From: Acinetobacter junii CIP 64.5
GTDB taxonomy: Bacteria > Pseudomonadota > Gammaproteobacteria > Pseudomonadales > Moraxellaceae
NCBI RefSeq assembly: GCF_000368765.1
Contig: NZ_KB849655.1
Coordinates: forward strand, 519,080-583,079
Direction of reading: 5' to 3'
DNA: 64,000 nt
Shown piece by piece: positions 26,240 through 37,700 of this stretch. The notes under the pieces were generated by a model, which was not told the origin of the DNA, ran no database searches, and was given only the letters and a program-made list of their open reading frames with translations. The stretch's first letter is position 1. Every line of letters starts with the position of its first letter. Made by a program: the position numbers and the translations under genes.

Positions 26240-29200
26240 ATGAATTTCTCAGCGTGGTCAATCCGAAATCCAATTCCAGGAATTCTTTTATTCATCATGC
26301 TTGGATTGGCAGGTCTGTTATGTTTTCACTGGATGAAAATACAACAATTTCCCGATATTGAATTACCGATGGTGACTGTTTCCGCCGCATTACCAGGTGC
26401 AGCTCCACCACAGTTAGAAACAGAAGTTGCTCGAAAAATTGAAAACTCAATTGCAACGCTACAAGGTCTAAGAAATCAGTACACCAACATTCAAGATGGT
26501 GTTGTGACTGTCACCGCAGAATTTCAGCTAGAAAAGCCACTACAAGAAGCTGTTGATGACGTGCGTAATGCTGTTTCACAAGTACGTTCAGACCTACCTG
26601 CTGATTTAAGAGACCCGATTGTTAGTAAAATTAATCTATCTGGTTCACCTATCCTCACCTATACCATCCAATCCCCTAAAATGGATGAAGAAGCTCTTTC
26701 GTGGTTCGTGGATTACGATATTGCTCGTGCTATGTTACAGGTTAAAGGTGTGGGTGCTGTTGCACGTGTTGGTGGTGTCACCCGCCAAGTTGAAGTCGAA
26801 CTCGATCCTGAAAAATTATTGGCACTCAATGCGACTGCAACGGATATCACTCGCCAGCTTCGTTTGGTTCAACAAGATGCTTCAGGTGGACAAACCAAGA
26901 TTGGTGGCAGTGAACAATCCATTCGTACGATTGCAACTGTAAAAACAGCTGCTGAAATTGGCGCCATGGATATCGCTTTAAGTGATGGTCGACATATCAG
27001 ACTTGATCAAGTGGCTACAATTCGAGATGGAATAGCGGAACGACGTTCAGCAGCATTACTGAATGGACAGCCAGTAATCGGTTTTGAGATCACACGAAGT
27101 AAAGGTGCAAGTGAAGTTGATGTTGAAAAAGGCGTTATTGAAGCATTAGATAAGCTTAAGGCATCTCATCCTGATATCAAAATCACAGAAGCCTTTAACT
27201 TCGTTAAGCCTGTTGCTGACAACTATAAAGGTTCAATGTCATTACTTTATGAAGGTGCAATTCTTGCAATTTTAGTGGTTTGGCTGTTTCTACGCGATTG
27301 GCGAGCTACGATTATTGCAGCTACAGCTTTACCTCTTTCTATTTTGCCTGCCTTAATCGGCATGTACTATTTTGGATTTACCTTAAACACAGTAACACTA
27401 CTCGCTATGTCACTCGTCGTGGGTATCTTGGTGGATGATGCAATTGTTGAAATTGAAAATATCATTCGGCATCTACGGATGGGTAAAACACCATATGAAG
27501 CTGCTATGGAAGCAGCCGATGAGATTGGACTAGCTGTTATTGCAACCACATTTACATTGATTGCTGTATTCCTTCCCACCGCATTCATGAGCGGCATCGC
27601 AGGAAAATTCTTTGTTCAATTTGGATGGACAGCAGCGCTAGCGATATTTGCCTCGCTTTTAGTCGCTCGATTATTAACACCAATGATGTCAGCTTATATT
27701 CTGAAGCCTTGGATTGGTAAAGTTGAAAACACAGCAGAAAACTCAGATGCAGATAGATTAAATGATCAAGGGACATCCAAGCTTGCACGTGACCGAGAAA
27801 AAGATGGTCGTGTTATGCGTGGTTATATGCATCTAGTCACGTGGTGTCTACATCACCGTTGGGTTACGCTTGGTGGTGCTATTCTGTTTTTCATCGGCTC
27901 CATTATGCTGATTCCACTTCTGCCTACAGGTTTTGTTCCACCACCTGACACAGGACAAACTCAAGTAAGATTAGAACTCACCCCAGGCTCACAATTCGCA
28001 GACACCTTAAAAACTGCCGAATACGCACGAAATCTTATTAAAGATCATCCAGAAATCAAAAGCATCTATACAACCATCGGCGGTGGTGCAGCAGGTTCAG
28101 ATCCCTTTTCTGGTGGTGCATCCAGTGAGCCTCGAAAAGCAACTCTGACAATCCAAACCTCAGAGCGCTCAGATCGTAGTTTAAGTTTGCAAGAAATCGA
28201 AAGTGAAATACGTCAACGACTCGCTCCTTTACCCGGTGCTCGTATTCAAGTCGGTATCGCAGGGAACAATAGCCAATATCAACTCGCCTTATCAGGTGAT
28301 GACCCTGAAGCTCTTATTTCAACAGCACGTAAGCTGGAACGCGAATTACGCACAATTCCAAACATCGGCAGTATTACTTCCAGTGCAGCACTCATTCGTC
28401 CAGAGTTGGTTATCCGCCCAGATTTTGCTAAAGCAGCTGATCTTGGGGTTACAACTTTTGATATCGCAGAAACACTGAGAATTGCCACTGCAGGTGATTT
28501 CGACCAAAACCTTGCAAAATTAAATTTATCGCAACGACAAGTTCCTGTCGTGATCAAACTTCCGCTTTCTGCACGTCAAGATCAGGAATTGATTAAACGC
28601 TTAATGATTAAAGGAAGTCATGGTCCAGTGATGTTAGGCACAATTGCTGATGTCAATATTGAAAGCGGTCCATCACAAATCGATCGTTTCAATCGCCTGC
28701 GCAATATTAATTTTAATATTGAGTTGAATAACCAACCGCTTGGTGATGTAGCAGCAAAAGTTGATCAATTACCAACGATGAAAAACTTACCACCTACTGT
28801 GAAACGTACCAATATTGGTGATGCTGAGGTGATGCAGGAGCTTTTCTCAAGCTTTGGATTGGCAATGCTCACAGGGGTGCTATGTATCTATGTCGTTTTA
28901 GTGCTCTTATTCAAAGACTTCTTACAACCTATTACCATTTTGGTCGCATTACCATTGTCTTTGGGCGGTGCATTTGTATTGTTGCTTTTGGCAAAAAGCA
29001 GCTTTTCAATGCCAAGTTTGATTGGACTAATTATGCTGATGGGGATTGCAAGTAAGAACTCTATTCTTTTAGTCGATTACGCGATCATCGCAAGAAAAGA
29101 GAAAGATTATTCACGATTTAATGCTTTGCTTGATGCCTGTCATAAACGTGCGCGCCCGATTATTATGACAACCCTTGCTATGGGTGCAGGTATGCTACCT

Positions 29201-29389
29201 ATCGCTTTGGGTATCGGAACAGATCCAAGCTTCCGTGCACCAATGGCAATTTCAGTAATTGGTGGTTTAATCACTAGCACTTTCTTATCTTTATTGGTTA
29301 TTCCAGTGGTGTATACCTTTATTGATGATATTAATCGCAAGCTGCATAGCTTTAGAAAAACCAAAGATCAAGCGGTTGAACAGCTTTGA
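26240..29389 (+). CDS. RND-family efflux pump, inner-membrane component
   Basis: The 1049-residue protein has the RND layout of two six-helix repeats, each with a large periplasmic loop. The motif VGILVDDAIVEIENI in helix 4 carries the paired aspartates of the proton relay, and GIASKNSILLVDYA in helix 10 has the matching lysine. The N-terminus (SIRNPIPGILLFIMLGLAGL) and FPDIELPMVTV resemble pumps of the group that includes MdtB/C and MexF-like proteins of hydrophobic-amphiphilic efflux. The sequence alone does not give substrates. It is in an operon with the adaptor and is followed by a strong terminator. Confidence 0.94.
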   Translation: MNFSAWSIRNPIPGILLFIMLGLAGLLCFHWMKIQQFPDIELPMVTVSAALPGAAPPQLETEVARKIENSIATLQGLRNQYTNIQDGVVTVTAEFQLEKPLQEAVDDVRNAVSQVRSDLPADLRDPIVSKINLSGSPILTYTIQSPKMDEEALSWFVDYDIARAMLQVKGVGAVARVGGVTRQVEVELDPEKLLALNATATDITRQLRLVQQDASGGQTKIGGSEQSIRTIATVKTAAEIGAMDIALSDGRHIRLDQVATIRDGIAERRSAALLNGQPVIGFEITRSKGASEVDVEKGVIEALDKLKASHPDIKITEAFNFVKPVADNYKGSMSLLYEGAILAILVVWLFLRDWRATIIAATALPLSILPALIGMYYFGFTLNTVTLLAMSLVVGILVDDAIVEIENIIRHLRMGKTPYEAAMEAADEIGLAVIATTFTLIAVFLPTAFMSGIAGKFFVQFGWTAALAIFASLLVARLLTPMMSAYILKPWIGKVENTAENSDADRLNDQGTSKLARDREKDGRVMRGYMHLVTWCLHHRWVTLGGAILFFIGSIMLIPLLPTGFVPPPDTGQTQVRLELTPGSQFADTLKTAEYARNLIKDHPEIKSIYTTIGGGAAGSDPFSGGASSEPRKATLTIQTSERSDRSLSLQEIESEIRQRLAPLPGARIQVGIAGNNSQYQLALSGDDPEALISTARKLERELRTIPNIGSITSSAALIRPELVIRPDFAKAADLGVTTFDIAETLRIATAGDFDQNLAKLNLSQRQVPVVIKLPLSARQDQELIKRLMIKGSHGPVMLGTIADVNIESGPSQIDRFNRLRNINFNIELNNQPLGDVAAKVDQLPTMKNLPPTVKRTNIGDAEVMQELFSSFGLAMLTGVLCIYVVLVLLFKDFLQPITILVALPLSLGGAFVLLLLAKSSFSMPSLIGLIMLMGIASKNSILLVDYAIIARKEKDYSRFNALLDACHKRARPIIMTTLAMGAGMLPIALGIGTDPSFRAPMAISVIGGLITSTFLSLLVIPVVYTFIDDINRKLHSFRKTKDQAVEQL

Positions 29390-29399
29390 TCTGTATGTG

Positions 29400-29429
29400 A
29401 AAAAGACGGTCTTATGACCGTCTTTTTTT
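29400..29429 (+). terminator. Terminator of the RND operon
   Basis: AAAAGACGGTC, loop TTAT, GACCGTCTTTT followed by more T. Perfect 11-bp stem, so it can also act on the convergent gpx gene. Confidence 0.92.
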
Positions 29430-29445
29430 AATACTTATATTATTG

Positions 29446-29934
29446 TTACTTTTTCGCCAAAGCTTTCTCAATATCAGCTTCTAAAGCTTCAGGTTTAGTA
29501 GTCGGTGCATAACGCCCCAGAACTTCACCATTACGACCAACCAAGAACTTTGTGAAGTTCCATTTGATATTTTGACTACCCAAAATACCTTTTGCCTCAC
29601 GTGTCAAAAATCTAAAAATAACGTGTGCTTCCGGCCCTTTCACATCAACCTTTGCAAACATTGGAAAAGTTACACCATAGTTCCTTTGACAAAAATTTCC
29701 AATTTCCTTATTTGTCCCTGGATCTTGCCCTCCAAATTGATTGCAAGGAAACCCTAAAATTTCTAATCCTTGAGATTTATATTTTTCGTAAAGCTTCTCA
29801 AGTCCTGCAAATTGCGGAGTGAAACCGCATTTACTTGCGGTGTTCACAATCAGCATGACCTTGCCTTTATAATCAGCGAGCGCCTTTGTTTCTCCCTCTA
29901 ACAATTCAGCTTCAAACTGATAAATGTTACTCAT
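29446..29934 (-). CDS. Glutathione peroxidase family protein (Cys type)
   Basis: The 162-residue enzyme reduces peroxides. The catalytic cysteine is C36 in [11 protein letters not shown], and the remaining tetrad members are visible: Gln in [11 protein letters not shown] and Trp/Asn in KWNFTKFLV. The second cysteine in FPCNQFG suggests a thioredoxin-dependent mechanism as in bacterial and plant homologues, rather than use of glutathione. The start codon overlaps the msrB stop by four bases (ATGA), so the two are translationally coupled and likely act together in oxidative-stress repair. Confidence 0.93.
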   Translation of the reverse strand: MSNIYQFEAELLEGETKALADYKGKVMLIVNTASKCGFTPQFAGLEKLYEKYKSQGLEILGFPCNQFGGQDPGTNKEIGNFCQRNYGVTFPMFAKVDVKGPEAHVIFRFLTREAKGILGSQNIKWNFTKFLVGRNGEVLGRYAPTTKPEALEADIEKALAKK

Positions 29935-30350
29935 GGATACGTTTCCTCGTCATTCTTTTCTTCTGTTTTAAGTTGTAATGATGCCGAATTCACGCAATAA
30001 CGCAGTCCTGTCGGCTGTGGACCATCCTCAAACACATGGCCCAAATGTGCATCGCAATCATGGCAGACAATTTCTGTTCTGACCATACCATGTGATATGT
30101 CTTCGTGCTCTTCTATTGCACTATTATCAATCGGTCGATAGAAACTTGGCCAGCCCGAACCACTGTCGTATTTCGTTTCTGAAGAAAACAACTCAGCACC
30201 ACAGCAACGACATACATAAATGCCATGTTGTTTGCTATTCCAATATTGACCTGTAAATGCGGGTTCTGTGCCTTTTTTACGAGTGATACGATATTCTTCT
30301 GGTGACAACTCTCTTTGCCATTCTCGATCTGTTTTATTCACTTTTCCCAT
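29931..30350 (-). CDS. msrB: Peptide-methionine (R)-S-oxide reductase
   Basis: The 139-residue enzyme reduces methionine-R-sulfoxide in proteins. Two zinc-binding CxxC pairs are present (CRCCGAEL and [12 protein letters not shown]), together with the catalytic cysteine in [10 protein letters not shown] near the C-terminus. The block [12 protein letters not shown] is typical. I chose the ATG at 30350 over the GTG three codons earlier. It is the first gene of a two-gene unit with gpx. No msrA is adjacent. Confidence 0.95.
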   Translation of the reverse strand: MGKVNKTDREWQRELSPEEYRITRKKGTEPAFTGQYWNSKQHGIYVCRCCGAELFSSETKYDSGSGWPSFYRPIDNSAIEEHEDISHGMVRTEIVCHDCDAHLGHVFEDGPQPTGLRYCVNSASLQLKTEEKNDEETYP

Positions 30351-30590
30351 AGCCAGCACCTATTATTTTGTTGTAAAAAATATCTTGATGATCATGCTTT
30401 ATATTTACGCCATTCAAAAAAAAAACTCTAGTCTTTCAATGTGTAATTTATCGTAATTTAAGCACTTATATTAAAATAGCAAATAGTAAGCAAAATATTT
30501 TTACACAAGTAAGCAATTTTCATTTAAAACACCTTTCAAGTAAGCAGTCATAGTGGTATTCTTGTTCAGCGCGGTTGTATTGGACAAAAA

Positions 30591-32021
30591 ATGTCACAGA
30601 AAAAAAGTGTGGTTTTTAAAAATCTATTACCAACCATCAGACAGTATCAACAATCTGGTTTTACGCATGAAAAAATTGTTGAATTACTGAGAGATCAACA
30701 TGATCTTGATCTGGTTACAGTTGAAACATTTAAAAGTTATCTATATCGATATGCAAAAGTGAATCCCGCTATGCCTAAAAATACTGCTACACCCCACTCA
30801 GCTCAAACGCCTCGACAAATCAAAAAGTCTTCAAAGCTTGAGCATGTATGCTATGACATTCGTGGACCAGTATTACGCGCCGCCAATGAAATGGAGGAGC
30901 AAGGGCATAAAATTATTAAGCTAAATATTGGTAACCCTGCACCTTTTGGTTTTGAAGCACCACAAGAAATTATTAATGACGTAGCATTAAACCTACCGAA
31001 TGCAATTGGATATACAGACTCAAAGGGGATTTTCCCTGCTCGTAAAGCCATTTGTCAGTACTATCAGCAAAAAGGCGTCTTTGACATGCATGTCAATGAT
31101 GTCTATGTAGGTAATGGTGTTTCAGAATTAATCGTAATGGCAATGCAAGGTTTGCTAGATGATGGCGATGAAATGCTTGTTCCAATGCCAGACTATCCTT
31201 TATGGACAGCTGCGGTAAATCTGTCAGGCGGCACAGCAATCCACTATAAGTGTGATGAAGAAAATTATTGGTATCCAGATCTCGCAGATATGGAAAGCAA
31301 AATTACCCCAAATACTCGTGGTATTGTTGTAATTAACCCAAACAACCCAACTGGTTCTGTTTACCCTAGACACGTTTTAGAACAGATCGTTGCTTTAGCG
31401 AAGAAATACGATCTCATTTTATTTGCCGATGAAATCTACGACAAAATCGTTTATGACGGAATTGAACACGTTGCTCTAGCAGCATTAGCTGGTGATCAAT
31501 TGTGTATTTCATTTAACGGTTTGTCTAAAGCATATCGAATTGCAGGTTATCGTGCTGGGTGGATGGCGATTACAGGTGACAAGGCACGAGCTGCTGATTA
31601 TATCGAAGGTTTAGATATGCTAGCGTCAATGCGCTTGTGTTCAAACCATCAAGCTCAGTATGCGATTCAAACAGCATTAGGCGGCTATCAATCAATTAAT
31701 GACTTGATTCGTCCTGGTGGTCGTTTATATGAACAACGCAATATTGCATGGGAAATGTTAAATGAAATTCCAGGTGTAAGTTGTGTGAAACCTGATGGGG
31801 CGATGTATTGTTTCCCTAAACTTGATCCCGAGATTTATCCAGTTGAAGATGATGAAAAGCTCATGCTTGATTTACTGAAAGCTGAAAAGGTACTTTTAGT
31901 ACAAGGCACAGGATTTAACTGGCCAACACCAGACCACTTCCGTGTTGTATTTTTACCAGCTGAAAATGAATTACGTGAAGCAATCAATCGTTTAAGCCGT
32001 TTCTTGGCAAAAATGCGCTAA
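30591..32021 (+). CDS. alaA: AlaA-type alanine aminotransferase with an N-terminal helix-turn-helix-like extension
   Basis: The C-terminal 400 residues (from about residue 79, KKSSKLEHVCYDIRGPVL) match E. coli AlaA closely, including LNIGNPAPFGFEAP, GNGVSELIVMAMQ, INPNNPTGSVY and the PLP lysine K313 in FNGLSKAYRIAGYRAGW. This enzyme makes alanine from pyruvate and glutamate. The first 78 residues are extra: residues 10-56 (LLPTIRQYQQSGFTHEKIVELL and TVETFKSYLYRYAK) look like a helical DNA-binding unit similar to those in plasmid accessory proteins, followed by a flexible linker. Its function is unknown. The ATG at 30591 is the first in frame; no clear ribosome-binding site is seen, so a start inside the extension is not excluded. 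Confidence 0.88.
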   Translation: MSQKKSVVFKNLLPTIRQYQQSGFTHEKIVELLRDQHDLDLVTVETFKSYLYRYAKVNPAMPKNTATPHSAQTPRQIKKSSKLEHVCYDIRGPVLRAANEMEEQGHKIIKLNIGNPAPFGFEAPQEIINDVALNLPNAIGYTDSKGIFPARKAICQYYQQKGVFDMHVNDVYVGNGVSELIVMAMQGLLDDGDEMLVPMPDYPLWTAAVNLSGGTAIHYKCDEENYWYPDLADMESKITPNTRGIVVINPNNPTGSVYPRHVLEQIVALAKKYDLILFADEIYDKIVYDGIEHVALAALAGDQLCISFNGLSKAYRIAGYRAGWMAITGDKARAADYIEGLDMLASMRLCSNHQAQYAIQTALGGYQSINDLIRPGGRLYEQRNIAWEMLNEIPGVSCVKPDGAMYCFPKLDPEIYPVEDDEKLMLDLLKAEKVLLVQGTGFNWPTPDHFRVVFLPAENELREAINRLSRFLAKMR

Positions 32022-32028
32022 GCATCTA

Positions 32029-32060
32029 AAAAAATCCCCCTATCTAAAGGGGGATTTTTT
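32029..32060. terminator. Bidirectional terminator between alaA and the Sel1-repeat gene
   Basis: AAAAAATCCCCC and GGGGGATTTTTT form a perfect 12-bp stem with an 8-base loop, with A and T runs outside. It ends one base before the minus-strand stop codon. Confidence 0.92.
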
Positions 32061-32061
32061 A

Positions 32062-32964
32062 TCAGTATTCTGAACTTTGAATTTCATCCCACTGAGCTTC
32101 GTATTCTTTTGATTTTTTTAGATCTTGTTTCAGACCAAAACCACCTTTTTCATAGATACGAGCTAAATCCAACAAACACTCATTCTCACCCTGATCAACT
32201 GCAAGCTCGTAATATTCAGCCGCTTTTTTATAGTTTTTTACGACGCCTTTGCCTTCTTCATATATATAAGCAATATTTGATGACCCCAAACCGTTATCTG
32301 CCTCAGAAGCAAGGGTAAATAATCTTAGCGCTTCTTTATAATCCTGCTTTATACCACCCTTACCTTCTAGATAGAAAATCCCAAGATTATTGATCGCTGT
32401 TGGCTCATCTTGTTTTACCGCTAGCTGATAATAATGGAGAGCCTTTTTGAAATCCTGAGTGACTCCATCACTTCCATCATTATATAAGTGACCTAATTCA
32501 GCCTGAGCTAAATCTAATCCTCCATCAGCAGATTTAGTCATCCACTCCAAGCCTTTTTTACTATTCACTCCAACTCCTTCATCTCCATACAAATAGAGAA
32601 AACCAAGGTAGTATTGAGCATACAGTTGCCCCTTTTGTGCAGCTTGGGTGTACCACTTTAATGCAGTTGGATTATCTTCTTCTGTGCCCTCACCATAGTC
32701 ATACATGTAACCGACTGAAAAAAGTGCATCTGCATTTCCTTTCGCAGCTGACTTTTTGAACCACTCTAAAGCCTTACCAAAATCTTGATCAACATCATTT
32801 CCGTAGTAATAAGCATCACCTAAATTATTTTGTGCTTCAGCATTACCTGATTTTGCCTGCTCTACGAGTTCTTGGCTAAACGGAACATCTTCGGCATAAA
32901 CAGTACTCGAAATAGTGACACTGCTACTTAATAGTATTGAAAGAACAATATTCTTTAATTTCAT
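32062..32964 (-). CDS. Exported Sel1-repeat (TPR-like) protein
   Basis: The 300-residue protein begins with a signal peptide (MKLKNIVLSILLSSSVTISS, cleavage probably after VYA) and then consists almost entirely of about seven Sel1-type helical repeats with the pattern AQNNLGxxYxxGxxVxQDxxKAxxWxxKAA. Such repeat proteins are scaffolds for protein-protein contacts in the periplasm or outside. I chose the internal ATG at 32964, because it starts directly at the signal peptide and has GAGAAA upstream; the longer frame starts at 33024. Partner proteins are unknown and no secretion or regulatory gene is adjacent. Confidence 0.88.
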   Translation of the reverse strand: MKLKNIVLSILLSSSVTISSTVYAEDVPFSQELVEQAKSGNAEAQNNLGDAYYYGNDVDQDFGKALEWFKKSAAKGNADALFSVGYMYDYGEGTEEDNPTALKWYTQAAQKGQLYAQYYLGFLYLYGDEGVGVNSKKGLEWMTKSADGGLDLAQAELGHLYNDGSDGVTQDFKKALHYYQLAVKQDEPTAINNLGIFYLEGKGGIKQDYKEALRLFTLASEADNGLGSSNIAYIYEEGKGVVKNYKKAAEYYELAVDQGENECLLDLARIYEKGGFGLKQDLKKSKEYEAQWDEIQSSEY

Positions 32965-33024
32965 TATAAATTTCTCATGGATAAATTTTTTATTGGTCTC
33001 TATTTTAACGTCAAAAACATCCAA

Positions 33025-33378
33025 GTAAACTTAAATTTAAATTTACCAATTAGATGAAATAAACCCATCTTTTAAAAGCTCACTATAACCATATCACTTT
33101 GAGGTGAATGATTCAGAACAAATTTTTTCATCACCTAATATCACATGAAAAATAAAATAATGGGAAATGGATAAATGTGTTAAAAAATATCAATGTTTGC
33201 TTTTTGCCATGGCACAAGTATTGAAAATTATGGTTCTTACAATACGACTAAAGCATAAAGTCCTCATATGAAAAATAAAAAATTGACCATTTGATCATAA
33301 ATACCTTATGAAATTCATGATTTTCACACCTTAAAATAGCAATTAAATATTATAAATTTAAAACCCAACTTCTCATTG
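33025..33378. other. AT-rich intergenic region, no gene seen
   Basis: This stretch lies between the divergent Sel1-repeat and asparaginase genes. It contains only short open frames without ribosome-binding sites. A partial sigma54-like match (TGGCAC-n5-TTGAA at 33210-33225) lacks the GC of the -12 element. The regulatory elements I can support are further right, next to the asparaginase gene. Confidence 0.5.
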
Positions 33379-33416
33379 TTTCGACATAAATTAGATGTAG
33401 TCGAAAAAAATATAAT
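33379..33416 (+). promoter_or_regulatory. Palindrome and -10 box upstream of the asparaginase gene
   Basis: TTTCGAC (33379-33385) and GTCGAAA (33400-33406) are perfect inverted repeats 14 bases apart, with inner ACAT/ATGT also complementary. A consensus TATAAT follows at 33411-33416, and no good -35 box is seen where the palindrome lies, as expected when an activator replaces the -35 contact or a repressor blocks it. The site is about 100 bases before the ATG. Confidence 0.5.
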
Positions 33417-33514
33417 GCCAATGATTTTGATCCATAAAAATTTGAATAATATTCCAGTGTCATATCGTGTGTAGACATAGCACATCTATGGAAAATTAAA
33501 ATACAGGATTGTGA

Positions 33515-34585
<1,071 letters not shown>

Positions 34586-34606
34586 TTGCTAAGCTGAGAT
34601 CCAAAT

Positions 34607-34644
34607 CGATGTTAATCAGTTGATCTGATTAGCATCGTTTTTTT
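34607..34644 (+). terminator. Terminator of the asparaginase gene
   Basis: CGATGTTAATCAG and CTGATTAGCATCG form a 13-bp stem (one G-T pair) with a 5-base loop and seven T. Confidence 0.92.
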
Positions 34645-34754
34645 ATTTATTCTTGGTTAGATCATTCCGAACAGCATTCTATTGCAAAAATATTAGACAA
34701 CTGTCCTAAACAGAGCGTGTTAGAATATTCTTCAATCGCGTTTAGGATAGATTT

Positions 34755-37700
34755 ATGCAGTTTGTTCATCTTGGTATTCACACAGAGTTTTCGATTACAG
34801 AATCGATAGTTCGCATACCTGATTTGGTCAAAGCTGCTGTTGCTGAAGAAATGCCAGCTTTAGCAATTACTGATCTTTCTAACCTACATGCTGCTGTTAA
34901 ATTCTATGGTGCATGCTTAGGTAAAGGGATTAAGCCTATTATGGGCAGTGTTATTCGATTGAATGATGCTGAACATCGTGCAACTTTACTTGCGATGAGC
35001 AATACAGGTTGGCGAAATTTAACGGAAATAGTATCTAGAGGATTCATCGAAGGTCAGCAACTTAGTGTTCCTTGTGTTCAAAAAGAATGGGTATTAGAAC
35101 AAGCAGAAGATTTAATCATTCTATTGGGGCAACACAGTGATGTAGGCAAAATGCTCTGCTCTTCCAACCCTCAGAAAGCAGAACCTCTTCTTGAAGACTG
35201 GATTAGTAAATTTGGAAATCGTGTCTACCTTAGTTTGACGCGCACAGATCGTTTTGGGGAAGAAGATTTTATTATTGAGGCGCTAAAACTTGCTGCTAAG
35301 TACCAAATCGGTGTAGTGGCTCATAACGATATCCACTTTATCGAGCAAGACGATTTTTATGCTCATGAAGCGCGTGTTTGTATCGCAGATGGATACGTAT
35401 TAGGTGATGATAAGCGTCCTAAACCTTATAGTCCTGAACAATACTTTAAAACAGCAGAACAAATGTCTGAGTTATTCTCTGACATTCCTAGTGCGATTGA
35501 AAATACTTACCAAATTGCTAAACGTTGCAACGTTGCCTTGCAGCTTGGTACCTATTTCTTGCCTGATTTCCCTATTCCTGATGGTTATACCATTGATACC
35601 TATTTCGAACATTTATCTCGAGAAGGTTTAGAAGAACGTTTAAATCATCTTTATCCAATTGATGAACGCGATGAAGATTGGCCTGATATTCGAAAGCCAT
35701 ATGATGAACGAATCAAATATGAAGTCGATATCATCCTCAAGATGGGATTCCCAGGTTACTTCCTTATCGTCATGGACTTTATCCAATGGGCAAAAAACAA
35801 TGGTGTACCTGTGGGACCAGGGCGTGGTTCGGGTGCAGGTTCATTAGTTGCATATAGTTTAAAAATTACTGACCTTGATCCTTTACGGTACGACCTATTA
35901 TTTGAGCGCTTTCTAAATCCTGAACGTGTCTCAATGCCTGACTTTGATGTCGATTTCTGTATCGCAGGTCGTGACCGTGTTATTGAATATGTTGCACAAA
36001 ATTACGGACGTGAAGCAGTTTCACAGATTGCAACCTTTGGAACAATGGCTGCAAAAGGTGCAATTCGTGACGTAGCACGTGTCTTAGGTAAATCTTATGG
36101 TTTAGCTGATCGTATCTCCAAAATGGTTCCAACAAAACCATTGGGTGTAGACTTAAAACAGGCCATAGAGCTTGAACCACAACTAAAAGATATCGTCACC
36201 AACCCTGCAAACCCTGATCATGATGATGCTGCTGAAATTTGGGAAATGGCGCTCAAATTAGAAGGCATTACACGTAACACAGGTAAGCATGCGGGTGGTG
36301 TTGTCATCGCACCTGGAAAAATTACAGATTACTCAGCCGTTATCTGTGATCCTGATGGCACAAACCGTGTAGCTCAATATGATAAAGATGATGTTGAAGC
36401 AGCAGGTTTGGTTAAATTCGACTTCTTAGGACTGCGAAATTTAACAGTAATTGAAGATGCTGTTCAAAATATTAATAAAAGAATTCAATCAGATGTCCCA
36501 CTAAATATCGCTAATGTACCATTAGATGATAAAGATGCTTATCTCGTATTTGCTGAGGCAAATACGACTGCGGTTTTCCAGTTTGAATCCGTCGGCATGA
36601 AAAAGATGTTAAAGGAAGCTAGACCAAGCAAATTCGAAGAGATTATTGCTTTCGTTTCCTTGTATCGTCCTGGTCCGATGGACCTCATTCCAGACTTTAT
36701 CCATCGTATGCACGGTGGAGAATTCGAATATTTGCATCCTTTGCTTGAAAGTGTCTTAGAACCTACCTATGGGATTATGGTTTATCAAGAACAAGTAATG
36801 CAGGCAGCACAGTTCTGCGCTGGCTATACGCTTGGTGGAGCCGACTTATTGCGCCGTGCAATGGGTAAGAAAAAACCTGAAGAAATGGTAAAACAACGCC
36901 AAATCTTTATTAAAGGTGCGGCAGAAAAAGATATTGATGAAGCAACAGCGAATCATATCTTCGATTACATGGAAAAATTTGCGGGTTACGGTTTTAACAA
37001 ATCACATGCGGCCGCTTATGCTTTAGTTGCTTACCATACTGCATGGTTAAAGGCGCATTATCCAGCTGAATTTATGGCAGCGGTAATGTCATCGGAAATG
37101 CAGAATACGGATAGTGTCGTATTCTTAATTGATGACTGTCGTAATAACAAACTCGAAGTTCTTCCCCCTTCTGTAAATATGTCCTTGTATCATTTCCATG
37201 CCATTGATGAGCGTACAATCGTCTATGGTTTAGGTGCAATCAAAGGTGTTGGTGAGCAGGCAATGCAGTCTGTGATCGATTCACGTATTAAAGATGGACC
37301 ATATAAAGATTTGTTTGATTTTTGCCATCGTATTGATCTGAAAAAAATTAACAAACGTACACTCGAAGCGCTTATTCGTGCTGGTGCACTCGACTGTTTA
37401 GGAATAGAACGTTCTAGTCTTATGGCTCAGCTTCCTGAAGCCGTTCAAGCTGCGGAACAAGCACGAAGCAATCGTGAAACAGGAATTATGGATTTATTTG
37501 GTGAAGTTGAAGAAGTTCAGCGTAAACCAGCTAAACCTGTTAAACCATGGTCAGATGAAGTTCGTTTAAAAGGTGAAAAAGATACACTTGGACTTTACTT
37601 AACAGGACATCCAATCGATGTCTATCGTTCAGAATTAAAAGCATTCATTCCTGCAAAACTGAATGAAGTTACCCCGACACGTCGTGGTGTAACCACCGTA

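Noticed and set aside
33210-33225. Sigma54-like site (TGGCAC-n5-TTGAA) before the asparaginase gene
   Set aside because: The -24 half is good and the spacing is right, but the -12 GC is GA, and the site is 300 bases from the gene; a sigma70-type -10 box lies closer.
33170-33275. 34-codon open frame in the gap before the asparaginase gene
   Set aside because: No ribosome-binding site at a usable distance and no protein-like pattern.
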